This document shows, piece after piece, positions 1 to 9,362 of a stretch of 14,547 bases of DNA (position 1 is its first letter; each line of letters opens with the position of its first letter). The translations under genes and the position numbers were made by a program. The notes below the pieces were generated by a model that searched no databases, was not told the origin of the DNA, and was given only the letters and a program-made list of their open reading frames with translations. The stretch lies in contig JACZYI010000027.1 in NCBI GenBank assembly GCA_022571175.1, positions 1 through 14,547 on the forward strand, written 5' to 3'. The stretch is from Pseudomonadota bacterium. Lineage in GTDB: Bacteria > Pseudomonadota > Alphaproteobacteria > Sphingomonadales > SMXR01.

Positions 1-1
1 G

Positions 2-3000
2 ACCTATGCCGCACCCTTGCGAGCAACCTTGCAACTGGTGGTATTTGAAGTAGATCCGGAAACCGATGCCCGTTCTGTTCTCGATATCAAAGAACAAGAC
101 GTTTATATGGGCGACATGCCGCTCATGACCGACAATGGTACCTTTGTAGTGAACGGCACCGAGCGTGTCATTGTTTCTCAAATGCATCGTTCGCCCGGCG
201 TTTTCTTTGACCATGACAAAGGCAAAACCCATTCTTCCGGAAAATTCCTGTTTGCCGCCAGGATAATTCCCTACCGGGGGTCGTGGCTCGATTTTGAGTT
301 TGATGCCAAAGATAATATTCATGTGCGTATTGACCGCCGACGCAAGCTGCCTGCTACAACGCTTCTCTACGCTCTGGGTCTTACCTCAGAAGATATTCTC
401 GACTATTTTTATAATGCCTACACCGTCACTAAAGAAAAGAAGGGCTGGCGCACGCCCTATCGTGCCGATCAATGGCGCGGGTTGAAGCTGAAGTATGATC
501 TGGTCGATGCCAAGTCCGGCGAAGTGCTGGTAGAGGCGGATACCAAAATTACCCCGCGTCTGGCTCTCAAGATGGAAAAGGACGGTGTGAAATCGATCCT
601 TCTTCCTGATGAGCAAATGATTGGCCGCTATGCGGCTGAAGACATGGTCAACGAAAAAACAGGTGCCATTCATGTGGAAGCGGGCGATGAGCTGACGGAA
701 GAATTGCTTGAAAAACTGGCAGATGCCAAAATCAAAAGTCTAAAATTGCTGGACATCAACCATATCACTGTGGGTGCCTATATCCGCAATACCATGATGA
801 TTGACAAGGCCGAAGGATATGAGTCTGCCTTGTCGGAAATTTACCGGGTGATGCGCCCCGGTGAACCGCCCACCAAGGAAACGGCCGAAACACTTTTCGA
901 AGGCCTGTTTTTTGATTCCGAGCGCTATGACCTTTCAGCCGTGGGTCGGGTGAAGATGAATATGCGCCTGAAGCTGGATGTGGACGATTCTGTTCGTGTG
1001 CTGCGTAAAGACGACATTCTTGAGGTACTGAAAACCCTGGTGGGTTTGAAGGATGGCCGCGGAGAGGTTGATGATATTGACCATCTCGGTAATCGCCGTG
1101 TTCGCTCGGTCGGTGAGTTGATGGAAAATCAGTATCGCATCGGCCTGTTGCGGATGGAACGTGCCATTCGGGAACGCATGTCGTCGGTTGATATTGATAC
1201 TGTCATGCCCCATGATTTGATCAATGCCAAACCGGTGGTGGCTGCGGTGCGGGAATTTTTTGGCTCCAGCCAGCTTTCCCAATTTATGGATCAGACCAAC
1301 CCGCTGGCGGAAATCACTCACAAAAGACGCCTCTCGGCGCTTGGTCCGGGTGGCCTGACGCGCGAACGCGCCGGGTTTGAAGTGCGCGATGTGCATCCAA
1401 CCCATTATGGTCGCATCTGCCCGATTGAGACTCCCGAAGGACCGAATATTGGCCTGATCAATTCCCTTGCCACCTATGCCCGGGTTAACCAGTACGGCTT
1501 TATCGAGACGCCTTATCGCAAGGTGGCAAAAGGGAAAGTGACCACTGATGTGTGCTATCTCTCAGCCATGGAAGAAGCAAATTATATCATTGCCCAGGCC
1601 AACGCAGAGCTGGATAGCAAAGGTAAATTTGTCGCTGATCTGATCAGCTGCCGTCAGGCGGGCGAGTTCGTTATGTCCAGTCCCAAGCATGTGAATTATA
1701 TGGACGTATCGCCCATGCAGCTGGTCTCGGTTGCCGCCTCGCTTATTCCGTTTCTGGAAAATGATGACGCCAACCGCGCACTCATGGGATCGAACATGCA
1801 ACGCCAGGCTGTTCCCCTGATCAAGACCGAAGCACCTTTTGTGGGCACGGGTATGGAAGAAGTGGTGGCGCGGGATTCAGGTGCGGCTATCGTCGCTCGC
1901 CGTTCGGGCTATGTGGATCAGGTGGATGCCATGCGCATTGTGATCCGGGCAACCGAAGGGGTGAAGCCTGGCGAGCCGGGAGTTGATATTTACCGGCTTC
2001 AGAAATTCCAGCGCTCAAACCAAAACACCTGCATCAATCAGCGTCCGCTGGTAATTAAGGGTGACCGGATAAAGCGTGACGATATTATCGCTGACGGTCC
2101 CTCCACCGAACTGGGTGAACTGGCTCTTGGCCGTAATGCCCTGGTGGCGTTCATGCCCTGGAGTGGTTACAATTTTGAGGATTCCATCCTGATCTCGGAA
2201 AAGATCGTCCGAGAGGATATGTACACCTCCATCCATATTGAAGAATTTGAATGTATGGCCCGGGACACCAAGCTGGGTCCGGAGGATATTACACGCGATA
2301 TACCGAACGTGGGAGAAGAAGGTCTTCGTAATCAGGATGAGGCTGGCATTGTCTATAAGGGTGCCGAAGTTCATCCGGGGGATATTCTGGTTGGCAAAAT
2401 CACTCCCAAGGGTGAATCCCCCATGACGCCGGAAGAAAAACTGCTGCGTGCTATTTTTGGGGAAAAGGCGTCTGACGTTCGTGATACCTCGCTCCGTCTG
2501 CCACCGGGCGTGGCGGGTACCGTGGTTGAGGTACGGGTTTTCAACCGCCACGGCGTTGACAAAGATGAGCGGGCGTTGGCCATTGAACGGGATGAAATTG
2601 ACCGATTGGCCAAGGACCGCGAGGACGAACGATCCATTCTGGAGCGCAATATTTACGGACGCTTGTTGCCACTTTTAGCAGGCAAGAAGGTCGTATCCGG
2701 TGTGCAGGCCATGAAGAAAGGCACCGAGATTACCGAAGAAGGCCTCGAAAAACTCAAAAAAATAGAATGGTGGCAATTGGCAGTGAATGATGAAAAAGCC
2801 ATGACTGACATTGAAGCTCTGAAGGGCCAGTTCGAGGAATCCAAGGACATTCTGCAAAAGCATTTTGAAGAGAAGATTGACAAGCTGCAACGAGGTGACG
2901 AACTGCCGCCGGGCGTTTTGAAAATGGTCAAGGTTTTTGTGGCGGTTAAGCGCAAATTGCAACCCGGTGACAAGATGGCCGGTCGCCATGGCAACAAGGG

Positions 3001-3814
3001 CGTCATATCCAGAATCGTACCCGAAGAGGATATGCCTTATCTTGAAGATGGCACACCGGTGGATGTTGTGCTCAACCCGCTTGGCGTGCCCTCGCGCATG
3101 AATGTGGGACAAATCCTGGAGACCCATTTGGGATGGGCCTCACGGGGTATGGGCAAACAGATTGGGGAGCTTCTGGAACAATACAGAGCCAACGGCAGCA
3201 ATTCATCTGATCTGAAAAGCAGACTCAAGGATTTTTATGGCGACGATACTTACAAGGCTGATATTGAACCCTTGAATGAGCCGGACTTGATTGAGCTTTG
3301 TGACAATCTGAAAGCGGGTATTCCGTTTGCAACGCCTGTGTTTGATGGTGCACACGAATCCGATGTGACCGAGATGCTTATAAAAGCCGGGCTCGATTCC
3401 TCGGGTCAGGTAGAGCTTTACGACGGTCGGAGCGGAGAGAAATTCGATCGCAAGGTGACGGTTGGCTACATCTATATGCTCAAGCTTCACCATTTGGTGG
3501 ATGACAAGATTCACGCGCGCTCCATCGGCCCCTATTCGCTTGTGACCCAGCAACCTCTGGGGGGCAAGGCTCAGTTCGGCGGTCAGAGATTTGGTGAAAT
3601 GGAAGTCTGGGCTCTGCAGGCTTATGGCGCTGCCTATACCTTGCAGGAAATGTTGACAGTAAAATCGGACGATGTTTCGGGCCGGGTCAAGGTCTATGAA
3701 GCCATCGTCAAGGGTGATGATACGTTTGAGGCCGGAATACCGGAATCCTTCAATGTGCTGGTGAAGGAAATGCGGTCACTGTGCCTGAATGTTGAACTGA
3801 AATCTGGTGAATAG
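2..3814 (+). CDS. rpoB: RNA polymerase beta subunit (5'-truncated by window edge)
   Basis: This is the beta subunit of the core RNA polymerase, which forms half of the active-site cleft and the rifampicin pocket. The frame is already open at base 2 and reads TYAAPLRATLQLVVFEVD, matching the family well inside the protein. The true start therefore lies left of the window, and about 100 N-terminal residues are missing from the 1270 visible ones. The TTG at 17 is not a start. The rifampicin-pocket segment lies at about 1264-1350 and keeps the residues equivalent to E. coli Asp516 (1289), His526 (1319) and Ser531 (1334), so no classical resistance change is seen. The active-site motif KMAGRHGNKG (2972-3001) keeps both lysines equivalent to E. 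coli K1065 and K1073. The C-terminal clamp segment around GKAQFGGQRFGEMEVWALQ is intact. The gene ends 36 bp before rpoC and is surely cotranscribed with it. Identification is certain. Confidence 0.98.
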   Translation, partial: TYAAPLRATLQLVVFEVDPETDARSVLDIKEQDVYMGDMPLMTDNGTFVVNGTERVIVSQMHRSPGVFFDHDKGKTHSSGKFLFAARIIPYRGSWLDFEFDAKDNIHVRIDRRRKLPATTLLYALGLTSEDILDYFYNAYTVTKEKKGWRTPYRADQWRGLKLKYDLVDAKSGEVLVEADTKITPRLALKMEKDGVKSILLPDEQMIGRYAAEDMVNEKTGAIHVEAGDELTEELLEKLADAKIKSLKLLDINHITVGAYIRNTMMIDKAEGYESALSEIYRVMRPGEPPTKETAETLFEGLFFDSERYDLSAVGRVKMNMRLKLDVDDSVRVLRKDDILEVLKTLVGLKDGRGEVDDIDHLGNRRVRSVGELMENQYRIGLLRMERAIRERMSSVDIDTVMPHDLINAKPVVAAVREFFGSSQLSQFMDQTNPLAEITHKRRLSALGPGGLTRERAGFEVRDVHPTHYGRICPIETPEGPNIGLINSLATYARVNQYGFIETPYRKVAKGKVTTDVCYLSAMEEANYIIAQANAELDSKGKFVADLISCRQAGEFVMSSPKHVNYMDVSPMQLVSVAASLIPFLENDDANRALMGSNMQRQAVPLIKTEAPFVGTGMEEVVARDSGAAIVARRSGYVDQVDAMRIVIRATEGVKPGEPGVDIYRLQKFQRSNQNTCINQRPLVIKGDRIKRDDIIADGPSTELGELALGRNALVAFMPWSGYNFEDSILISEKIVREDMYTSIHIEEFECMARDTKLGPEDITRDIPNVGEEGLRNQDEAGIVYKGAEVHPGDILVGKITPKGESPMTPEEKLLRAIFGEKASDVRDTSLRLPPGVAGTVVEVRVFNRHGVDKDERALAIERDEIDRLAKDREDERSILERNIYGRLLPLLAGKKVVSGVQAMKKGTEITEEGLEKLKKIEWWQLAVNDEKAMTDIEALKGQFEESKDILQKHFEEKIDKLQRGDELPPGVLKMVKVFVAVKRKLQPGDKMAGRHGNKGVISRIVPEEDMPYLEDGTPVDVVLNPLGVPSRMNVGQILETHLGWASRGMGKQIGELLEQYRANGSNSSDLKSRLKDFYGDDTYKADIEPLNEPDLIELCDNLKAGIPFATPVFDGAHESDVTEMLIKAGLDSSGQVELYDGRSGEKFDRKVTVGYIYMLKLHHLVDDKIHARSIGPYSLVTQQPLGGKAQFGGQRFGEMEVWALQAYGAAYTLQEMLTVKSDDVSGRVKVYEAIVKGDDTFEAGIPESFNVLVKEMRSLCLNVELKSGE

Positions 3815-3850
3815 ACGGTTCACGCGTCTTGAAGGAAAGAGTTTAAGCAT

Positions 3851-6800
3851 ATGAATCAAGAACTCGTTAAATTTTATACGCCCGGTCAAAAGCCGGAGTC
3901 TTTTAATCAGATCAGAATTTCCATCGCCAGTCCGGAACGCATCCGGTCCTGGTCCTTTGGTGAGATCAAGAAGCCGGAGACGATTAACTACCGAACCTTC
4001 AAACCAGAGAGGGATGGTTTGTTCTGCGCCCGGATTTTTGGTCCGGTTAAGGATTATGAATGCCTGTGCGGAAAATACAAACGCATGAAATATAAGGGCA
4101 TTACCTGCGAAAAATGCGGGGTTGAAGTTACCCAGGCTAAAGTGCGTCGAGACCGCATGGGCCATATCGAACTGGCTGCGCCGGTTGCTCATATCTGGTT
4201 CATGAAGTCGCTGCCAAGCCGTATTGGCCTGCTGCTTGATATGACGCTCAAAGATCTGGAGCGCGTGCTTTATTTTGAAAGCTTTGTGATCGTTGAGCCC
4301 GGCCTGACGCCGCTGAAACCCTTCCAGTTGCTGTCGGAAGAAGATTTTTTGCGGGCCCAGGACGAATATGGTGATGACAGTTTCACCGCTGATATTGGAG
4401 CCGAAGCCATCCGGAAAATGCTGACTCAGGTGGACCTTGAAGGCGAACGCGAGAAACTGCTGGTGGAGCTGGCCGAGACCAAATCACTGTTGAAGCCCAA
4501 GAAAATTGTGAAACGTCTGAAGGTCATTGAGGCCTTTATCAATTCTACCAACAAACCGGAATGGATGATCCTGGAAGTGGTGCCGGTAATTCCGCCCGAG
4601 CTGCGCCCCCTGGTGCCGCTGGATGGCGGGCGTTTTGCCACTTCAGACTTGAATGATCTGTATCGCCGGGTTATCAACCGTAATAACCGCCTCAAGCGCC
4701 TGATCGAATTGCGCGCTCCCGATATTATTATCCGTAACGAAAAGCGCATGCTTCAGGAAGCTGTCGATGCGCTGTTTGATAATGGTCGACGCGGGCGCAC
4801 CATCACCGGTGCCAACAAACGCCCGCTCAAGTCTTTGTCTGATGCTCTTAAGGGCAAGCAGGGTCGATTCCGCCAAAATCTGCTGGGTAAACGGGTGGAT
4901 TATTCGGGCCGCTCGGTGATTGTGGTTGGGCCGGAATTGAAACTTCATCAATGCGGTTTGCCCAAAAAGATGGCGCTGGAACTCTTTAAACCCTTTATTT
5001 ACGCTCGCCTTGAGAGAAAGGGTATGTCCAATACCATTAAACAGGCCAAGAAGGTGGTTGAACGTGGACGGCGTGAAGTATGGGATATTCTTGATGAAGT
5101 CATCCGTGAGCATCCGATTCTCCTGAACCGTGCACCCACCCTGCACAGGCTCGGCATTCAGGCTTTTGAGCCGGTTCTGATTGAAGGCAAGGCGATTCAA
5201 TTGCATCCGCTGGTCTGTGCCGCCTTCAATGCTGATTTTGACGGCGATCAAATGGCTGTCCATGTGCCTTTGTCAATGGAGGCGCAGCTTGAAGCCCGCG
5301 TTTTGATGATGTCTACCAATAATATCCTGAGCCCATCGAATGGTAAGCCCATTATTGTGCCCAGTCAGGACATCGTGCTCGGGATATATTATCTTTCCAT
5401 GGAGCGCAAAGGCGAGATCGGCGAAGGTATGGCCTTTGCCGATATCGACGAAATCAGAATGGCGCTGGATAATAAGGCGGTCACGCTCCACAGCAAGATC
5501 ATTGCGCGCTACAATTCCGTGGACGAGGCCGGTAAACCGGTCGTGCTGAGAGTAGATACCACACCAGGTCGCATGCTGCTGTCCGAAGAATTGCCGCGGA
5601 ATAAAAATGTGCCGTTCGAGATTATCAACCGGCTTTTGACCAAAAAGGAAATTTCGGACGTTATCGATATTGTCTATCGCCACTGTGGTCAAAAGGCGAC
5701 CGTGCTGTTTTGCGACCACATCATGGAGTTGGGTTTCCATCATGCCTGTAAGGCGGGCATTTCCTTTGGCAAGGATGATATGATCATACCGGAAGCCAAG
5801 GAAGGACTGGTAGAGGACACCAAGACTTTGGTGAAGGAATATGAGGAGCAATATCAGGAAGGACTGATTACCCGGGGGGAAAAATACAACAAGGTGGTTG
5901 ATGCCTGGGCCCAGTGTACTGACAAAGTGGCCGACGAAATGATGAAAATGATTTCAACCCCCCCGATTGATAAAAAGACCGGGCGTGAGGGTGAAATCAA
6001 CTCCATCTATATGATGGCCCACTCAGGCGCCCGAGGATCGCCTGCACAGATGAAGCAGCTTGCGGGCATGCGGGGACTGATGGCCAAACCATCTGGCGAA
6101 ATCATCGAGACGCCGATCATATCCAACTTCAAGGAAGGGCTTTCGGTGCTGGAGTATTTCAACTCCACTCACGGAGCGCGTAAAGGCCTGGCCGATACCG
6201 CCCTTAAAACCGCCAACTCAGGCTATCTGACCAGGCGGCTGGTTGATGTAAGTCAGGATTGTGTGGTCATAGAACATGATTGCAAAACCAAGGATGGCAT
6301 CACGGTCAGTGAAGTAGTTGAGGGTGGTGAAGTGATCGTGACACTGGGTGAACGTATACTCGGGCGCACCACAGCCATCGCCATTAAAGATCCGGTATCT
6401 GGCAAAACCGTCATAAAGGCGGGAACGCCGCTGAATGAAGTTGAAGTGGCGAAGATTGAAACCGCCGGTGTTCCATCGGTGCTTATCCGGTCTGTGCTCA
6501 CTTGCGAGACCAAAAGTGGGGTCTGCGGAAAATGTTATGGCCGGGATCTGGCCCGTGGCACCCCGGTAAATGTGGGTGAGGCCATAGGCGTGATTGCTGC
6601 CCAATCCATCGGGGAGCCCGGTACTCAGCTTACCATGCGCACCTTCCATATTGGTGGCACAGCGACCGTGAACGAACAGTCTTCCATTGAGGCTTCGGCC
6701 GATTCCATCATCAGGATCAGGAACAAAAATTTGGTGACCGACAGTAAAGGTCGTCATGTGGTGATGAGCCGCAATCTTGAACTTGTGCTGGAAGACAGCG

Positions 6801-8086
6801 AAGGTCGTGAACGCGCGGTGCACAAGGTGCCCTATGGCTCCAGAATTCTGGTGGATGAAAACGCGAAGGTCAGCAGGGGTGACAAACTGGTGGAGTGGGA
6901 CCCGTTCACCATTCCGATCATTACCGAGAAAAGTGGCAAGGCCAAGCTGGAGGATCTGGAGGAAGGAATTTCTGTGAAGGAATCCACCGATGACAGCACT
7001 GGCATTATCTCGAAGGTGGTGACGGACTGGCGTTCACATCATGCAGGATCGGAATTAAGACCCTGCATCACGCTGCTGGACAAGAAAAACAAGATCATCA
7101 CGCTCGCCAGCGGTAATGAGGCGCGATATCTGCTGTCCGTTGACGCCATTTTGTCGGTGGAAGACGGTCAAGCCGTGAACGCTGGTGATGTGATTGCCAG
7201 AATTCCGCGTGAGGCGGCAAAAACCCGGGATATCACCGGTGGTCTGCCTCGGGTTGCCGAGCTATTTGAAGCTCGCCGACCAAAAGATCACGCCATTATT
7301 GCTGAAATTGACGGCGTGGTAGAGTTTGGCCGGGATTATAAAAACAAGCGTCGTATTATCATCCGTCCCAAGGATGAAAAAGAGGAAGCAAAGGAATATC
7401 TGGTTCCCAAAGGCAAGCATATTGCGGTGCAGGAGGGCGATTTCATCCAGCGAGGTGAATATCTGCTTGATGGCAATCCCGCACCCCACGACATTCTCGC
7501 CATTATGGGAGTGGAGGCGCTGGCAGCCTATCTGGTCCATGAAATTCAGGAGGTCTATCGATTGCAGGGTGTGAAAATCAATGACAAACATATTGAGGTC
7601 ATTGTCAAACAGATGCTGCAAAAGGTCGAAATCAAGAATCCTGGCGATGGCAGGTTCCTAATAGGCGAACAGGTAGATGCACTCGAGTTCGACGAAATGA
7701 ACGTGAAGCTGAAAGCTGAAAAGAAGAAGCAGGCTGTCGGGAGCCCGGTTCTTCTGGGGATTACCAAAGCCAGTCTGCAAACCCGATCCTTTATTTCTGC
7801 CGCTTCCTTCCAGGAAACCACACGGGTTTTGACCGAAGCTGCGGTGGCCGGCAAGGTCGATCATCTCATTGGCCTGAAGGAAAATGTGATTGTCGGGCGT
7901 CTTATCCCGGCCGGAACAGGTGCAAAGTTGGCACAGCTTCGCAATGAGGCCCAGAAACGGGATCTTGAAATTCAGGCTGCGCGGGCCGCCGAGGCTGAGG
8001 CGGAAATGGCAATTGAAGGGCCGGAGATTGCTATAGAAGAGGTTAAAACCGAACAGCCGGAAGCGGAAAAACCTGCGCAGGCATAA
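3851..8086 (+). CDS. rpoC: RNA polymerase beta' subunit
   Basis: This 1411-residue beta' subunit carries the catalytic magnesium of RNA polymerase. The N-terminal zinc ribbon uses Cys71, Cys73, Cys86 and Cys89. The metal-chelating motif NADFDGDQMA begins at residue 460 (nt 5228), with Asp462, Asp464 and Asp466 as ligands. The second zinc site uses Cys811, Cys885, Cys892 and Cys895. The trigger-loop segment QSIGEPGTQLTMRTFHIGG places the conserved histidine at 933 (E. coli His936). The last 35 or so residues are rich in Ala and Glu and extend beyond the conserved core, as is common in Alphaproteobacteria. The ATG at 3851 follows a purine-rich ribosome site (AAGGAAAG, 3832-3839), and the protein begins MNQELVKFY, which suits the family. 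The gene is the last of the rpoBC unit and is followed by a terminator. All key residues are present. Confidence 0.99.
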   Translation: MNQELVKFYTPGQKPESFNQIRISIASPERIRSWSFGEIKKPETINYRTFKPERDGLFCARIFGPVKDYECLCGKYKRMKYKGITCEKCGVEVTQAKVRRDRMGHIELAAPVAHIWFMKSLPSRIGLLLDMTLKDLERVLYFESFVIVEPGLTPLKPFQLLSEEDFLRAQDEYGDDSFTADIGAEAIRKMLTQVDLEGEREKLLVELAETKSLLKPKKIVKRLKVIEAFINSTNKPEWMILEVVPVIPPELRPLVPLDGGRFATSDLNDLYRRVINRNNRLKRLIELRAPDIIIRNEKRMLQEAVDALFDNGRRGRTITGANKRPLKSLSDALKGKQGRFRQNLLGKRVDYSGRSVIVVGPELKLHQCGLPKKMALELFKPFIYARLERKGMSNTIKQAKKVVERGRREVWDILDEVIREHPILLNRAPTLHRLGIQAFEPVLIEGKAIQLHPLVCAAFNADFDGDQMAVHVPLSMEAQLEARVLMMSTNNILSPSNGKPIIVPSQDIVLGIYYLSMERKGEIGEGMAFADIDEIRMALDNKAVTLHSKIIARYNSVDEAGKPVVLRVDTTPGRMLLSEELPRNKNVPFEIINRLLTKKEISDVIDIVYRHCGQKATVLFCDHIMELGFHHACKAGISFGKDDMIIPEAKEGLVEDTKTLVKEYEEQYQEGLITRGEKYNKVVDAWAQCTDKVADEMMKMISTPPIDKKTGREGEINSIYMMAHSGARGSPAQMKQLAGMRGLMAKPSGEIIETPIISNFKEGLSVLEYFNSTHGARKGLADTALKTANSGYLTRRLVDVSQDCVVIEHDCKTKDGITVSEVVEGGEVIVTLGERILGRTTAIAIKDPVSGKTVIKAGTPLNEVEVAKIETAGVPSVLIRSVLTCETKSGVCGKCYGRDLARGTPVNVGEAIGVIAAQSIGEPGTQLTMRTFHIGGTATVNEQSSIEASADSIIRIRNKNLVTDSKGRHVVMSRNLELVLEDSEGRERAVHKVPYGSRILVDENAKVSRGDKLVEWDPFTIPIITEKSGKAKLEDLEEGISVKESTDDSTGIISKVVTDWRSHHAGSELRPCITLLDKKNKIITLASGNEARYLLSVDAILSVEDGQAVNAGDVIARIPREAAKTRDITGGLPRVAELFEARRPKDHAIIAEIDGVVEFGRDYKNKRRIIIRPKDEKEEAKEYLVPKGKHIAVQEGDFIQRGEYLLDGNPAPHDILAIMGVEALAAYLVHEIQEVYRLQGVKINDKHIEVIVKQMLQKVEIKNPGDGRFLIGEQVDALEFDEMNVKLKAEKKKQAVGSPVLLGITKASLQTRSFISAASFQETTRVLTEAAVAGKVDHLIGLKENVIVGRLIPAGTGAKLAQLRNEAQKRDLEIQAARAAEAEAEMAIEGPEIAIEEVKTEQPEAEKPAQA

Positions 8087-8113
8087 GCACTTGCGCGGAC
8101 GAAATCAAACCTT

Positions 8114-8153
8114 GAAAAAGGGGGGTAAAACCCTCTTTTTCGGGGTTTTTTCT
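8114..8153 (+). terminator. Rho-independent terminator of rpoBC
   Basis: An 11-bp stem pairs 8114-8124 with 8131-8141 (ten Watson-Crick pairs and one G-T) around a 6-nt loop. GGGG and a run of six T follow at once. It sits 27 bp after the rpoC stop. A second stem, AAAACCC (8127-8133) with GGGTTTT (8143-8149), overlaps the first and abuts the T run more closely. The two cannot form together; either would stop transcription. Confidence 0.85.
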
Positions 8154-8189
8154 TGCCCGGTATCCAGGGCAAAAACTGTTGCCGGGCAA
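8153..8189. repeat. Inverted repeat TTGCCCGG/CCGGGCAA
   Basis: A perfect 8-bp inverted repeat (8153-8160 and 8182-8189) encloses 21 nt. The left arm can instead pair with GGGCAA at 8167-8172 to give a shorter 6-bp hairpin. It lies between the rpoBC terminator and the rpsL promoter. No T run follows, so it is not a clear terminator. It may be a backup hairpin for rpoBC read-through or a protein site; its role is unknown. Confidence 0.5.
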
Positions 8190-8236
8190 TAGTCCGAAAG
8201 GCGCAGAAAATAACAGCATTTGAGCATATTTTTCGG

Positions 8237-8265
8237 TTGACGCTCATGGGGGCAACCTCTATAAC
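8237..8265 (+). promoter_or_regulatory. Sigma70-type promoter of the str operon
   Basis: A -35 element TTGACG (8237-8242) and a -10 element TATAAC (8260-8265) are separated by 17 bp, the optimal spacing for the housekeeping sigma factor. Transcription should begin near 8271-8273, leaving a leader of about 215 nt before rpsL. This is the best promoter match in the gap and suits a highly expressed translation operon. Confidence 0.8.
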
Positions 8266-8271
8266 GGCGCC

Positions 8272-8487
8272 ACGCTTGGGTTCAGGTGGTAGCGGTTCGC
8301 GCTAAACGCTGGGCAGAACAAGCAAACGAGATATTTTGACCGGTATTTTTTATACCTCTCAAGAGGACCTGAGTGCCTCCTGGTGGGGTTTTGTTTGTTA
8401 GGAATGCCGGTCACATTGAATTTGAGACGCCACTGAGATGCTCATGAGGGGCGCTTGGGGCGCAATTGAGAAGGAAAACGACCAGGC
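8272..8487 (+). promoter_or_regulatory. 5' leader of the rpsL operon
   Basis: This untranslated stretch of about 215 nt holds a small hairpin (TAGCG 8290-8294 with CGCTA 8300-8304). A second cluster of short alternative pairings follows: CCTC 8355-8358 with GAGG 8363-8366, the same GAGG with CCTC 8376-8379, and that CCTC with the G run near 8384-8388. The T-rich GGGGTTTTGTTTGTT tract follows directly. The rpsL ribosome site AAGGA (8471-8475) closes the leader. I see no convincing gene in it. The arrangement is compatible with attenuation or ribosomal-protein feedback, but no known leader family was recognised. Confidence 0.5.
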
Positions 8488-8859
8488 ATGCCTACCGTAA
8501 ACCAGTTGATCCGGAAGCCTAGAAAACGCCCGGTAGTTAGAAACAAGGTGCCGGCACTTGAGGGCTGTCCGCAAAAGCGGGGCGTTTGTACGCGGGTTTA
8601 TACCACCACACCCAAAAAGCCCAACTCGGCCCTGCGAAAGGTTGCGCGTGTACGTCTGTCTAACGGAATGGAAGTGACCGCCTATATTCCGGGTGAAGGC
8701 CATAATTTGCAGGAACATTCGGTTGTTCTTATCCGTGGCGGCCGGGTCAAGGATTTGCCAGGCGTTCGATATCATATTCTTCGTGGTGTTCTAGACACGC
8801 AAGGCGTTTCTGATCGTCGCCAGGGTCGTTCAAAATATGGCGCCAAACGGCCCAAATAG
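8488..8859 (+). CDS. rpsL: 30S ribosomal protein S12
   Basis: S12 sits at the decoding centre of the 30S subunit and helps monitor codon-anticodon pairing. The 123-residue product has the usual bacterial length and near-invariant segments CPQKRGVCTRVYTTTPKKPN and GGRVKDLPGVRYH. Lys43 and Lys88, whose changes give streptomycin resistance or dependence in other bacteria, are wild type. Asp89 in KDLPG is the residue thiomethylated by RimO in E. coli. The ATG is preceded by AAGGA 12 bp upstream, and MPTVNQLIRKPR fits the family start. It is the first gene of the str operon, 14 bp before rpsG. Confidence 0.99.
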   Translation: MPTVNQLIRKPRKRPVVRNKVPALEGCPQKRGVCTRVYTTTPKKPNSALRKVARVRLSNGMEVTAYIPGEGHNLQEHSVVLIRGGRVKDLPGVRYHILRGVLDTQGVSDRRQGRSKYGAKRPK

Positions 8860-8873
8860 AATCAGGAAAACCC

Positions 8874-9344
8874 ATGTCCAGACGTCATGCAGCAGAAAAA
8901 CGAGAAGTGTTACCTGATCCCAAATTTGGTGATCTTGTGGTTACCAAGTTTATCAACAGCCTGATGTATGACGGTAAAAAGTCCATCGCTGAACGAATTT
9001 TCTACAAGGCATTCGATACCATTGAAATCAAGGCAAAGACTGACCCACTCGCTCTTTTTCATGACGCTTTGAAAAATGTGAAGCCCACAGTGGAAGTCCG
9101 GTCCCGGCGTGTGGGTGGTGCCACCTATCAAGTGCCGATTGAAGTGCGGTCGGAGCGGTCCCAGGCGCTTGCGATCCGCTGGCTGATCGAAATGGCCCGA
9201 AAAAGAAATGAAAATACCATGGAAGAGCGGCTTTCCAGCGAATTTATGGATGCTGCTGGCAATCGTGGTGCTTCGGTCAAAAAACGGGAAGACACCCATC
9301 GAATGGCAGAGGCTAACAAAGCCTTCTCCCATTATCGTTGGTAA
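8874..9344 (+). CDS. rpsG: 30S ribosomal protein S7
   Basis: S7 is the primary 16S rRNA-binding protein that starts assembly of the 30S head and contacts E-site tRNA. The 156-residue product has the standard bacterial length, begins MSRRHAAEKRE and ends FSHYRW, as expected for the short bacterial form. The segments FINSLMYDGKKS and VGGATYQVPIEV are typical. AGGA (8864-8867) precedes the ATG. The 14-bp gap to rpsL is far too short for the intercistronic S7-binding element known from the E. coli str mRNA, so feedback control, if present, must work elsewhere. fusA starts 18 bp downstream. Confidence 0.99.
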   Translation: MSRRHAAEKREVLPDPKFGDLVVTKFINSLMYDGKKSIAERIFYKAFDTIEIKAKTDPLALFHDALKNVKPTVEVRSRRVGGATYQVPIEVRSERSQALAIRWLIEMARKRNENTMEERLSSEFMDAAGNRGASVKKREDTHRMAEANKAFSHYRW

Positions 9345-9362
9345 AGAATAAGGGCCAGTAGC

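Noticed and set aside
17..19. TTG as the start of rpoB
   Set aside because: The reading frame is open and conserved upstream of it to the window edge, so the gene is simply cut.
1264..1350. Rifampicin-resistance changes in rpoB
   Set aside because: The residues equivalent to Asp516, His526 and Ser531 are wild type; other differences from E. coli (such as Thr for Asn518) are normal for the class.
8336..8356. Second promoter with -35 TTGACC
   Set aside because: The only -10-like TATACC is 9 bp away, too short, and nothing suitable lies at 16-18 bp.
8404..8436. Leader peptide of 10 residues (MPVTLNLRRH) before rpsL
   Set aside because: The only purine-rich bases abut the ATG, too close for a ribosome site, and there is no run of regulatory codons.
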